Part shown: piece after piece, positions 22,635 to 30,419 of the stretch
Layout: the number at the start of each line of letters is the position of its first letter
How positions within the stretch are numbered: position 1 is the first letter of the stretch
Assembly (NCBI GenBank): GCA_946624575.1
Contig: CAMOSH010000016.1
Location: forward strand, 1 to 34,748
DNA length: 34,748 nt
DNA from: an uncultured Verrucomicrobiota bacterium
GTDB taxonomy: Bacteria > Verrucomicrobiota > Kiritimatiellia > RFP12 > UBA3636
Direction of reading: 5' to 3'
Position numbers and translations under genes: made by a program
The notes under the pieces: generated by a model
Databases searched by the model: none
Told to the model about the DNA's origin: nothing
The model's input: the letters and a program-made list of their open reading frames with translations, nothing else

Positions 22635-24332
22635 ATGACAATACGTACGCTTCTGCTAGACGCCGCCGCACAAAGCCCTGATTCCGTTGCCGTCCGTTGG
22701 AAGGGCGCCGACAGACAGTGGCATGTTTGGTCGTTTTCCGAGTTGCACGAGCGCGCACGCGCCATGTCCGAGGCGCTAGGATCCCTCGGCGTGTCCGCCG
22801 GGGATCGCGTCGCCTTGATGATGGAGAACCGCCCCGAATGGATGATGGCGTATCTCGGCATCGTCTGCATCGGCGCCACGGCCGTGCCCGTGGACGCCCG
22901 TCTGCATTCGCACGAGGTTTCGCACATTTTGCGCGATTCCGAGGCTGTCGCGTTCGTCGGCTCCGGCAAGACCGGGCCCCTCGTCCGCGAGATCATGGGC
23001 TCTCTCAAGTACATGCGCTCGGTCGTGCTCGCGGACGGCGCGGTGCAGGGTGAGCGCAAGGAAAGCGGGGTGCGCCTCTACGATCTCGACGACCTCCTGG
23101 AGAAGGCGGCCTCCGGCGCTGCTCGCCCGGATGCCATGTTCGACCGCAGCGTCCCCAAGGAGGACGACGTCGCTTCGATTATCTACACTTCGGGCACCAC
23201 CGGCCGTTCCAAGGGCGCCATGCTGACGCACGCCAATTTCTGCGCCCAGCTTTCCGCGCTCGAATATTTCCAGGTCCGCAAGGACGACAATTTCCTGCTC
23301 GTCCTACCCCTGCACCATGCTTTCGCGTTCACTGCGAATTTCATCGTGCCGCTGTCCGCCCAGTGCGAGATTTCGATTGTCGAGAATCTCCGCACAATCC
23401 CTGACAACATGCGCGAAACAAAGCCGACTGTCCTGTTGGCGGTTCCGCTGCTTGCCGAGAAGATGCTCGCCGCGATCGAGAAGAAGCTCAAGAAGAGCGC
23501 CGTCGCGCGCACATTGATTTCGCTCGGGCTTTCGCGCGTCGTAGGTCGCAAGGTGATCGCCGGGCTCGGCGGCCGGCTGCGGATTCTCATCGTCGGCGGC
23601 GCGGCCAGCGATCCCGACGTGCTGCGCAAGTGGTCGAAGTTCGGGGTGAAGACTCTTCAGGGATACGGTCTTACCGAGACCGCGCCGATAAGCGCGCTGG
23701 CGCCGGAAAACGCCATCGTGTTCGAATCTGTCGGCATGGCGCTGCCAGGTCACGAGTTGCGCATCGACGAGCCCAACGACGACGGCATCGGCGAAATCCA
23801 GGTGCGCGGCCCGTCCGTGATGAAGGGCTACTTCCGAAACGAGGCGGCCACGGCCGAATGTTTTGCCGAGGGAGGCTGGTTCCGCACCGGCGACCTGGGC
23901 AGAATGGACGACAAGGGCTACGTCACCATAACCGGCCGCAAGAAGAGCCTCATCGTCAACCGCGAGGGCAAGAACATCTATCCCGAAGAGGTTGAAATCG
24001 CGATCAACGCCTGCCCGCACATCCTCGAATCGATCGTTCTGGGCTATCATGTTCCCGGCGAAAAGCAGGGCGAACATGTCGGCGCCATCGTCGTGGCCGA
24101 CCTGGACAAGATCGCCGAGGAGCGCAACCGCAACGCCGCCTCCAGCGCCTCTCCGATGTCGGATGACGAAATCCGCAAGCTCTGTCTCGACGAAGTGCAC
24201 GAAGCGATGAAGGATCTTTCGACTTACAAGCATCCGCGGCGCATTCGCGTTCGTTTCGAGCCGCTGCAGAAGACCAACACGCTCAAGGTCAAGCGCTATC
24301 TGTATTCGCTCGACGCCGACGAGGAGGCTTGA
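22635..24332 (+). CDS. Long-chain acyl-CoA/acyl-ACP synthetase (ANL superfamily)
   Basis: A 565-aa adenylate-forming enzyme that activates a fatty acid with ATP and loads it on CoA or ACP. Motifs in order: the P-loop IIYTSGTTGRSKGAML, the LPLHHAFAF segment, GYGLTETAP, GWFRTGDLGRMDDKGY, and the C-terminal GRKKSLIVNREGKNIYPEEVE hinge region. A C-terminal lysine in NTLKVKR is the usual catalytic Lys. A charged insertion (about 490-515) sits in the C-terminal domain. It is the third gene of the fabZ-lpxA unit, so it may recycle fatty acids into membrane lipid synthesis; that role is inferred from context. The Shine-Dalgarno is weak. It ends 33 bases before a convergent gene with no hairpin between. 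Confidence 0.9.
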   Translation: MTIRTLLLDAAAQSPDSVAVRWKGADRQWHVWSFSELHERARAMSEALGSLGVSAGDRVALMMENRPEWMMAYLGIVCIGATAVPVDARLHSHEVSHILRDSEAVAFVGSGKTGPLVREIMGSLKYMRSVVLADGAVQGERKESGVRLYDLDDLLEKAASGAARPDAMFDRSVPKEDDVASIIYTSGTTGRSKGAMLTHANFCAQLSALEYFQVRKDDNFLLVLPLHHAFAFTANFIVPLSAQCEISIVENLRTIPDNMRETKPTVLLAVPLLAEKMLAAIEKKLKKSAVARTLISLGLSRVVGRKVIAGLGGRLRILIVGGAASDPDVLRKWSKFGVKTLQGYGLTETAPISALAPENAIVFESVGMALPGHELRIDEPNDDGIGEIQVRGPSVMKGYFRNEAATAECFAEGGWFRTGDLGRMDDKGYVTITGRKKSLIVNREGKNIYPEEVEIAINACPHILESIVLGYHVPGEKQGEHVGAIVVADLDKIAEERNRNAASSASPMSDDEIRKLCLDEVHEAMKDLSTYKHPRRIRVRFEPLQKTNTLKVKRYLYSLDADEEA

Positions 24333-24365
24333 TTCGACATCGCGCGCGCGTTCGTCGTGTTTGCG

Positions 24366-25304
24366 TCACGCTCCTGCCGGAAATCTGCGGTCGGATAGCA
24401 GCGCCTCCAGCGATGGCGCCGTTTTTTCTGTCGGGGCCTGATTCGGCCATTCAAGCGCGCCGGCCTTGGCAAGCGCGGCGGCAAGCCATGGCGAGGGGTC
24501 TCTTTCCTCTGCGCCGCGCCCGGCCAGAGGCCGCGTTTCGGTTTCTCTGCGCATCAGACTGCGCCGAACTGCGGATATTGCGCCGTCGGCCGGAGTGAAC
24601 AGTTCCGGATGGTTCCCGCCTTCGTACAGTCTCAAGACCGCGGCCGTGGCCAAGGCGAGATTCCAGATGTCGGTAGGTCTGCCGGAATCAGCCGACGCTG
24701 CCGCTCCGAATGAGCCGTCCGCGTTTTGGTTCGAGCGAAGCCACTGCGCGGCGCGGTCAAGCGCGTCCGCGATTTTGGGATTTGTCGCTTCTCCGCTTTC
24801 CAGGAGGCGCAGCACCGCGAGGCCCGTGGCGGCCGGGGCCAGCGCCGCCCCGCCGCGGTCAGGCCGCCATGAACCGTCAGGTCTCTGCCGCGCTAGCAGC
24901 GTTTCATTTTGCGCCCGCGCCGCGCCGGCTCCGGTGTTTGCCATTGTAGCTGCGGCCGTCATTGTAGCCGCGGCCGCCGTTGTGGTTGCGGCTACCATTG
25001 TAGTCGCGCCAGTTTTCACTTCTGCGGGCGGCGCGGCGCGCCGTCCGCCCCCCGCAGTTTCCGGCAGCGCCGCCGCCGCGACAATTGCGGCCGCCGCCGC
25101 GGCCGCCGGGAGCGCCAGGGCGCCGAGTGTCCTCCTGACGATGGCGCGCCGCCGCAGGATCGCGCGCAGTTCATCCGCCGTGTTCAGCTCCGCCGGGGCC
25201 GCGTCCGGCGCCGCCGCCAGCGCCAGCACGATACCGATGACATCCGGATTGTCGTGCGCCGCTTCCGCGGCGCCGGGTGAAAGCCGGTTTGTGTGATTCG
25301 TCAT
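24366..25304 (-). CDS. Single-pass membrane protein with cyclase-like repeats; putative anti-sigma partner
   Basis: A 312-aa protein. A short cytosolic N-terminal region (1-58) ends with an Arg-rich stretch, then one Ala-rich transmembrane segment (about 59-80). A low-complexity Thr/Ala/Met linker follows (about 100-122), then a domain with QRPDGSW (140-146) and NQNADGSFG (192-200). These motifs resemble the QW repeats of prenyltransferase/squalene-cyclase alpha-alpha toroids. Its start overlaps the stop of the sigma factor gene (ATGA). A small cytosolic domain plus one membrane span next to an ECF-type sigma gene is the usual anti-sigma layout, so it may hold the sigma factor and sense something outside the membrane through the toroid. 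That function is inference, and no zinc-binding anti-sigma motif is present. Confidence 0.7.
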   Translation of the reverse strand: MTNHTNRLSPGAAEAAHDNPDVIGIVLALAAAPDAAPAELNTADELRAILRRRAIVRRTLGALALPAAAAAAAIVAAAALPETAGGGRRAAPPAEVKTGATTMVAATTTAAAATMTAAATMANTGAGAARAQNETLLARQRPDGSWRPDRGGAALAPAATGLAVLRLLESGEATNPKIADALDRAAQWLRSNQNADGSFGAAASADSGRPTDIWNLALATAAVLRLYEGGNHPELFTPADGAISAVRRSLMRRETETRPLAGRGAEERDPSPWLAAALAKAGALEWPNQAPTEKTAPSLEALLSDRRFPAGA

Positions 25305-25876
25305 TTTGAAAGCTCCTTTCTCATTTGGCCGAGGGCCGCGTTCACGCGGGATTTGACCGTTCCGATCGGGACGTCGAGCACCTGCGCGGCTTCGCCGTAC
25401 GCCAGCCCCTGCATCACTACCAGCACGACTGCTTCTCGCAATGGCGCGGAAAGGCAGGCGAGCGCGGCGGCGGCGTCCTGCGATTCCCCGCGGTGAAGCG
25501 GAGCGTCCTCGACGGTTTCTCGCTCTTCGGCCGCTTTGCGGTGCAGGTCTTCCCGTCTCCGCGTCGCGCGGATTGAGTCGATCATTGTCTGCTTGGCGAT
25601 CATGAGCAGGAATGTCGCGAACTTAGCGGTCGGCTTCCAGCCGCGCCTGACGCGGTGGAGCTTCAGAAAGGTCCGCTGCGTGAGGTCCTCGACATCTCGT
25701 TCAACGCCGCAGCGGATTAAAAAGTTCGCCACGACGCGCTGATTCCGTTCGACGAGCCGGCAGAACGCGTCGTCGTCGCCTGCGGCGGCGCGCGCCATCA
25801 GCGCTTCGTCTGTCGCTTCGCCGCAGTCGCGCCCTACGTTGTCGCGGACTGTGGTGGCGTCTGGAGTGCCGCTCAT
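25301..25876 (-). CDS. ECF-type RNA polymerase sigma factor
   Basis: A 191-aa sigma-70-family factor containing only regions 2 and 4. Region 2 runs through VANFLIRCGVERDVEDLTQRTFLKLHRVRRGWKPTAKF in broken family order: the DVEDLTQRTF core contacts core polymerase and the -10 element. Region 4 has the helix-turn-helix LAYGEAAQVLDVPIGTVKSRV near residues 155-176. Length is typical for the group. Its start overlaps the stop of the AI-2E family transporter gene and its stop overlaps the start of the putative membrane partner, both ATGA, so three genes are coupled. Which promoters it reads is unknown. Confidence 0.9.
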   Translation of the reverse strand: MSGTPDATTVRDNVGRDCGEATDEALMARAAAGDDDAFCRLVERNQRVVANFLIRCGVERDVEDLTQRTFLKLHRVRRGWKPTAKFATFLLMIAKQTMIDSIRATRRREDLHRKAAEERETVEDAPLHRGESQDAAAALACLSAPLREAVVLVVMQGLAYGEAAQVLDVPIGTVKSRVNAALGQMRKELSK

Positions 25877-27138
25877 TGCTTGGGGCGCGGCGCCAGTGGG
25901 GTAGGGGTTCCCGCTTCTTCGTTCGCTGCCGATGCGGCCGCGGCGGCGGCATTCGCTTCTTTCCGGGCGCCGCCGTATTCGCGCTCCGCGAAGCGCCAGG
26001 CCACGGCGAGAAACGCGGACAGCGGCACCGCCAGGAACAGGCCTGCGAATCCGCCTATCACTTCTCCCCAGAACAGTAGCGAGAAGATCACCGCGAACGC
26101 GCCAAGCCCGGTGCGGTCACCCACGACTGCAGGCGTGATGTAGAAGTCCGCAAGCCCTACCGCTCCCCATACCGCCAGCACAATCAGGAGGGTAGTCAGA
26201 CCGCCGGCGCCGAAATACGCGAACAGGCCGACCGCCGGCATCACGAATATCGATCCCATGTACGGCACGATGTTGACGAATCCGACAAGAAGCCCGAGCG
26301 TCAGTCCGTACGGAAGCCCGCCGAGAAACTGGAATCCCAGTCCGAAAAGCGCCCCTTCTATTACCGCGACCAGTACCTGACCGCGGAAGAACGCCGTCAC
26401 GATCCGCAGGAATTCGTCAATCAGGAAGCGCGCGTTTTCGCGCGTCCTGTCGCTTGCTCCGAATAGCGCTTTAGTGAAGTCCGCGCCGCCAAGCGGCCGC
26501 GAGCAAAGGTAGATTACGAGGTACACGAGCACCATCAGCCAGCTTGTCACGGAGGACACGAAGGCGGGCACTCCGCCGACAACGGCGAATGCCCGCTGGC
26601 GCACCGCTTCCGCGATGGATGCGGCGTCGATCCAGGCGCCGGGGTCGAGCCGATCGATTACCTGCGAAAAGCCGTGAGCCTGAAGATACTCTCTGGCGTC
26701 TGGGAGGCGTCGCACCGCCCAGCGCGCGGCGTCAGGCGCCTTTTCGACCAGTCCCGCCAGCTGCTGCACGACGAGTGACCCGAAATACCACAGAAACGCA
26801 ACGACGGGAAGCAGCGTCGCCAACAGCACGATTATGATCGACAGCGCCGAAACCACGCCGCGCAACGCCCGCGAGCGCCCGCGGGCGCTCGCCGGCACCA
26901 GACGCCAGAGCGCCCTCCTCACGTGGTCGTGGACGGGATGCACCACCTGCGCGAGGATGATTGCCGCGACTGGCGGCAGCAGCACACCGGAGTGAGCCGT
27001 CACGAAGTGCAGCCCGATTCTCAGCGCGCCGATAGTCACCACGGCGATCGCCGCGATCGCAAGCATCACTGCCGCGGACGAGATCACGGCGAATTGCCGC
27101 GGCGAAAATCCCAGGCGCCGTTCGGTCGTGTCAGGCAT
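25873..27138 (-). CDS. AI-2E family transporter (PF01594-type membrane protein)
   Basis: A 421-aa membrane protein with about eight hydrophobic segments. Family features are the N-terminal helix pair ending in AIILAQVVHPVHDHV, the amphipathic middle region, and the C-terminal block with FLGGLPYGLTLGLLVGFVN split by the VPYMGSI loop, then VVGDRTGL. Members export small molecules or ions; AI-2 export is proven for only a few, so the substrate here is open. The C-terminal tail is Ala/Pro-rich and probably disordered. Start 27138 overlaps the gnd stop by eight bases, and its stop overlaps the sigma gene start by four. Transcription probably comes from the gnd promoter. Confidence 0.85.
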   Translation of the reverse strand: MPDTTERRLGFSPRQFAVISSAAVMLAIAAIAVVTIGALRIGLHFVTAHSGVLLPPVAAIILAQVVHPVHDHVRRALWRLVPASARGRSRALRGVVSALSIIIVLLATLLPVVAFLWYFGSLVVQQLAGLVEKAPDAARWAVRRLPDAREYLQAHGFSQVIDRLDPGAWIDAASIAEAVRQRAFAVVGGVPAFVSSVTSWLMVLVYLVIYLCSRPLGGADFTKALFGASDRTRENARFLIDEFLRIVTAFFRGQVLVAVIEGALFGLGFQFLGGLPYGLTLGLLVGFVNIVPYMGSIFVMPAVGLFAYFGAGGLTTLLIVLAVWGAVGLADFYITPAVVGDRTGLGAFAVIFSLLFWGEVIGGFAGLFLAVPLSAFLAVAWRFAEREYGGARKEANAAAAAASAANEEAGTPTPLAPRPKQ

Positions 27139-28582
27139 TGTACGTCGAGGCCGATGTCTTGCCGCCCGTGCCTGTCCAGTCGGTGTGGAAGAACTGCCCG
27201 CGCGGGGCGTCGAGCCGCTCGTAGGTGTGCGCGCCGAAATAGTCGCGCTGCGCCTGGAGCAGGTTGGCCGGCAGCCGTTCGGTCGTGTACCCGTCGAAGT
27301 ACGCGAGCGCCGAGGACATGGCCGGCGCCGGCACCCCGGCAAGGGCAGCCTGGGCCACAACTTTGCGCCAGGCCGGCACGAGTTTTTCGACTGTTGCCTT
27401 GAAGTACGGGTCGAGCAGCAGGTTCGACAGTTCCGGATTCTTGTCGTAGGCTTCCTTTATCTTGCCCAGGAAGACGCTCCGGATTATGCATCCGCCGCGC
27501 CACATGAGCGCGATGCCGCCGTAGTTGAGGTTCCAGCCATACGTGCTGGCCGCAGTGCGCATGAGCGTGTAGCCCTGCGCGTACGACACGATCTTGCTGG
27601 CGAAGAGCGCCTGCCGGATTGCTTCCGTGAACTCTGCCTTGTCCCCGGTGAAAGCCGGGATTTTGCGCGCGTACGCCTTTGCCGCCTCCACGCGGTCTCC
27701 TTTCATGGCCGAGAGGCACCGCGCGAAGACCGCCTCCCCGATGAGCGTCAGAGGAACCCCTTCGTCCAGCGCCGCGATTCCGGTCCATTTGCCGGTGCCC
27801 TTTTGCCCGGCCGTGTCGAGGATCTTTTCCACGAGCGGCGCCCCGTCGGCGTCCTTGCGCGCCAGTATGTCGCGTGTGATCTCGATCAGATACGAGTCAA
27901 GTTCGGTCTTGTTCCATTCGGCGAACACTGCGTGCATTTCGTCGTCGGTCATTCCGAGCAGGTCGCGCATGAGCTGGTAGCTTTCGCAGATCAGCTGCAT
28001 GTCTCCGTACTCGATGCCGTTGTGGACCATCTTCACGAAGTGCCCGGCGCCATTTTCGCCGACCCAGTCGCAGCAGGGCGAACCGTCTTCCACTTTCGCG
28101 CATATTGCCTGGAAGATCGGTTTCACGACAGGCCACGCCGCCGGCGAGCCGCCGGGCATCATGCTTGGTCCTTTCAGCGCTCCTTCTTCGCCGCCGGACA
28201 CCCCGGTGCCAACGTAGAGCAGACCCTTTTCCTCGACTTGCCTTGTGCGGCGGATTGTGTCGGGGAAGTGCGAGTTTCCGCCGTCGATGATCACGTCTCC
28301 GGGTTCCAGTATGCCCAGCAGTTTTTCGATCATGGAATCCACGGCCGCTCCCGCCTTGACCATGAGAAACACCTTGCGCGGGCGCTCCAGCTTTTCCGCG
28401 AGTTCTTCCAGCGAATGGGCGCCGACGATGTTCTTCCCCGCGGCGCGCCCGGCCAGGAATGCGTCGACTTTTTCAGTCGTGCGGTTGTACACAGCCACCG
28501 TGAAGCCCTTAGACTCCATGTTCATGACGAGGTTTTCGCCCATCACGGCGAGTCCGACCAATCCTATGTCCGCTTTCTTCAT
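27131..28582 (-). CDS. gnd: 6-phosphogluconate dehydrogenase, decarboxylating
   Basis: A 483-aa enzyme of the oxidative pentose phosphate pathway. It converts 6-phosphogluconate to ribulose 5-phosphate with reduction of NADP. The N-terminal Rossmann motif is GLVGLAVMGENLVMNM and NRT follows the second strand. Substrate-site motifs are DGGNSHFPDT, GTGVSGGEEGA, GPSMMPGG and HFVKMVHNGIEYGDMQL, whose Lys is the catalytic base. The family C-terminus HTYERLD plus the HTDW segment is intact. Length matches the 470-480 aa dimeric form. It is first in an operon with the AI-2E transporter, sigma factor and membrane partner. The start at 28582 lacks a clear Shine-Dalgarno. A 45-bp tandem array ends just upstream of its promoter. 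Confidence 0.97.
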   Translation of the reverse strand: MKKADIGLVGLAVMGENLVMNMESKGFTVAVYNRTTEKVDAFLAGRAAGKNIVGAHSLEELAEKLERPRKVFLMVKAGAAVDSMIEKLLGILEPGDVIIDGGNSHFPDTIRRTRQVEEKGLLYVGTGVSGGEEGALKGPSMMPGGSPAAWPVVKPIFQAICAKVEDGSPCCDWVGENGAGHFVKMVHNGIEYGDMQLICESYQLMRDLLGMTDDEMHAVFAEWNKTELDSYLIEITRDILARKDADGAPLVEKILDTAGQKGTGKWTGIAALDEGVPLTLIGEAVFARCLSAMKGDRVEAAKAYARKIPAFTGDKAEFTEAIRQALFASKIVSYAQGYTLMRTAASTYGWNLNYGGIALMWRGGCIIRSVFLGKIKEAYDKNPELSNLLLDPYFKATVEKLVPAWRKVVAQAALAGVPAPAMSSALAYFDGYTTERLPANLLQAQRDYFGAHTYERLDAPRGQFFHTDWTGTGGKTSASTYNA

Positions 28583-28694
28583 GTTGAGGTTTCGGGGAAA
28601 AAAACTCCCGCGCGTTGTTCTAGTTGCGAGGATGCGGCATGCGCGAATCGCCGTCTCCGCGTACCGCGCGCCTTCTGGGCGCGGTGCGCGGGGA

Positions 28695-28723
28695 ATGATA
28701 CTGGAAGCCCGCCCGTTCAACAA
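28695..28723 (-). promoter_or_regulatory. Promoter of the gnd operon
   Basis: Minus strand TTGTTG (28723-28718), 17-bp spacer, TATCAT (28700-28695), then TCCCCGCG, the same eight bases that follow the fabZ -10 box. It leaves a leader of about 105 bases before gnd. Confidence 0.55.
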
Positions 28724-28726
28724 GCC

Positions 28727-29010
28727 CCGTTTTCATTTTTGTGGGCGCCCGGCGCCATCATTCCGCCGTGTTTTCAATTTTGCGGACGCCTCTGCCGCGC
28801 AACCATTCCGCCGTGTTTTCAATTTTGCGGATGCTTCCTCCGCACAATCATTCCGCCGTGTTTTCAATTCCGCGGACGCCTCTGCCGTACAACCATTCCG
28901 CCGTGTTTTCAATTTCGCGGACGCCTCTGCCGCGCCATCATTCCGCCGTGTTTTCAATTTCGCGGACGCCTCTGCCGCGCAACCATTCCGCCGTGTTTTC
29001 AATTTCGCGT
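28727..29010. repeat. 45-bp tandem array between gnd and rhaA (five full copies plus partial ends)
   Basis: Five near-identical 45-bp units run from about 28769 to 28993, flanked by degenerate partial copies. Each unit contains TTTTCAATTTCGCGGACG, then CCTCTGCCGCGC and CATTCCGCCGTG. Differences are scattered point changes, with no unique spacers. Because 45 is a multiple of three the array is open in several frames on both strands (for example FRRVFNFADASAAQP on plus, KLKTRRNGCAAEASA on minus), so the long frames there are not evidence of a gene. The last copy ends a few bases from the gnd -35 box. Confidence 0.9.
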
Positions 29011-29074
29011 GCGGCTATCCCAGAATTTCTCCATAGTTTTCGCTTGTGCTGACGATGCGGGGCGGCATTGGGTA

Positions 29075-29103
29075 TTGCTTTCGGCGGGGCGGAATGCTAC
29101 CTT
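29075..29103 (+). promoter_or_regulatory. Promoter candidate of rhaA
   Basis: TTGCTT (29075-29080), 17-bp spacer, TACCTT (29098-29103). The -10 box is poor; the call leans on the spacing and the shared TTGC -35 core. Confidence 0.35.
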
Positions 29104-29150
29104 CGGCGTTCTAAACTGGTTACATCCACCACAAAAATTCAGAGGATTCC

Positions 29151-30407
29151 ATGCCAAATACCGACAGATACGGTTCCGCCAGGAACCTGTACCGCAACAT
29201 CGGCGTCGATACCGAGAAGGCTCTAGCCGCGCTCGACGCGTTCCACATCTCGATGCATTGCTGGCAGGGCGATGACGTCGTGGGCTTCGACCACGACGGC
29301 GCTCTCACCGGCGGCATTCAGACTACCGGAAACTACCCCGGGCGCGCTCGCACCCCGCAGGAGCTGATGGCCGACTTGGAAAAAGCGTATTCGCTTGTCC
29401 CGGGAAAACACCGCCTCAACCTGCACGCCAATTATGCGATTTTCGAAAAGGGCAAGGCCGTCGACCGCGACGCCATTCAGCCCTCGCATTTCCGCAAATG
29501 GGTCGCGTTTGCCAAGAAGAACGGCCTTGTCGGCATCGATTTCAATCCTACGTATTTCTCCCATCCGCTTTCCGCTTCCGGGCGCACACTTTCCAGCCCC
29601 GACGAGAAGATCCGGTCGTTCTGGATCCGCCACACTCTCTGCTGCCTGCGCATAGCCGAGTACTTCGCCCGCGAGATGGGATCCACTTCCGCGCTGAACA
29701 TCTGGATTCCAGACGGACTCAAGGACACCCCTGCCGATCGGGCCGCTCCACGTGCGATCTACAAGAAGTCGCTCGACGAGATCTTCGCCGCCGGCTACGA
29801 CAGCTCGCTTGTCGAAGTCACGATCGAAAGCAAGCTTTTCGGCATCGGCGTCGAGAGCTACACCGTCGGTTCGCACGAGTTCTACATGAACTACGCCGCG
29901 AAGAACAACCTGCTCTGCCTTCTCGACAGCGGGCACTTCAACCTCGGCGAGAATGTCGCGGACAAGATATCCTCGATGCTTCTGTTCGCCCCGAAGGTCG
30001 CGTTCCACGTGTCTCGTCCCGTGCGCTGGGATTCGGACCATGTACTGCGTCAGGACGACATGCTCTTCGACATCGCCCGCGAAATCGCGCTTGCCGGCCC
30101 TGATCGCGTGATTCTCGCGCTTGACTACTTCGACGCGTCGATCAACCGCGTGGCGGCCTGGGTGCTGGGCATGCGCAACATGCTCAAGGCCCTGCTCGCG
30201 GCTCTTCTGCTCCCCAACGACAAATTGTCGCGCATGCAGGAGAGCGGCGACTTCACGGAACTGCTCGTCATGCAGGAGGAGTCGAAGAACTACCCGATGG
30301 GCGATGTCTGGGCCGAGTGGTGCCGCCGCAAGGGCGTTCCCGCCCGAGAGGAGTGGTTCGCGACTGTTCGCGAGTACGAGAAGAAGGTCCTTCTCAAGCG
30401 CCGCTAG
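29151..30407 (+). CDS. rhaA: L-rhamnose isomerase
   Basis: A 418-aa enzyme converting L-rhamnose to L-rhamnulose with a divalent metal in a TIM barrel. Close family segments are FHISMHCWQGDDVVGFD near the N-terminus, GGIQTTGNYPGRARTP, LNLHANYA, GIDFNPTYFSHP, ESYTVGSHEFYMNYA, and the metal/substrate site LDSGHFN at about residue 260. The Asp of LALDYFDASINR is near 325. Length equals that of E. coli RhaA (419). The downstream gene is convergent and only 12 bases away. No rhamnulokinase or rhamnulose-phosphate aldolase adjoins it, so the rest of the pathway must be elsewhere, or the kinase and aldolase at 507-2870 might contribute (speculative). Confidence 0.95.
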   Translation: MPNTDRYGSARNLYRNIGVDTEKALAALDAFHISMHCWQGDDVVGFDHDGALTGGIQTTGNYPGRARTPQELMADLEKAYSLVPGKHRLNLHANYAIFEKGKAVDRDAIQPSHFRKWVAFAKKNGLVGIDFNPTYFSHPLSASGRTLSSPDEKIRSFWIRHTLCCLRIAEYFAREMGSTSALNIWIPDGLKDTPADRAAPRAIYKKSLDEIFAAGYDSSLVEVTIESKLFGIGVESYTVGSHEFYMNYAAKNNLLCLLDSGHFNLGENVADKISSMLLFAPKVAFHVSRPVRWDSDHVLRQDDMLFDIAREIALAGPDRVILALDYFDASINRVAAWVLGMRNMLKALLAALLLPNDKLSRMQESGDFTELLVMQEESKNYPMGDVWAEWCRRKGVPAREEWFATVREYEKKVLLKRR

Positions 30408-30419
30408 CGGTTTGCCTCG

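Noticed and set aside
28727-29010. CRISPR array
   Set aside because: The 45-bp units are contiguous with no unique spacers, and no cas genes are present.
28733-29052. Repeat-encoded proteins on either strand of the 45-bp array
   Set aside because: A multiple-of-three repeat keeps several frames open at once; composition is arbitrary and no ribosome binding site is evident.
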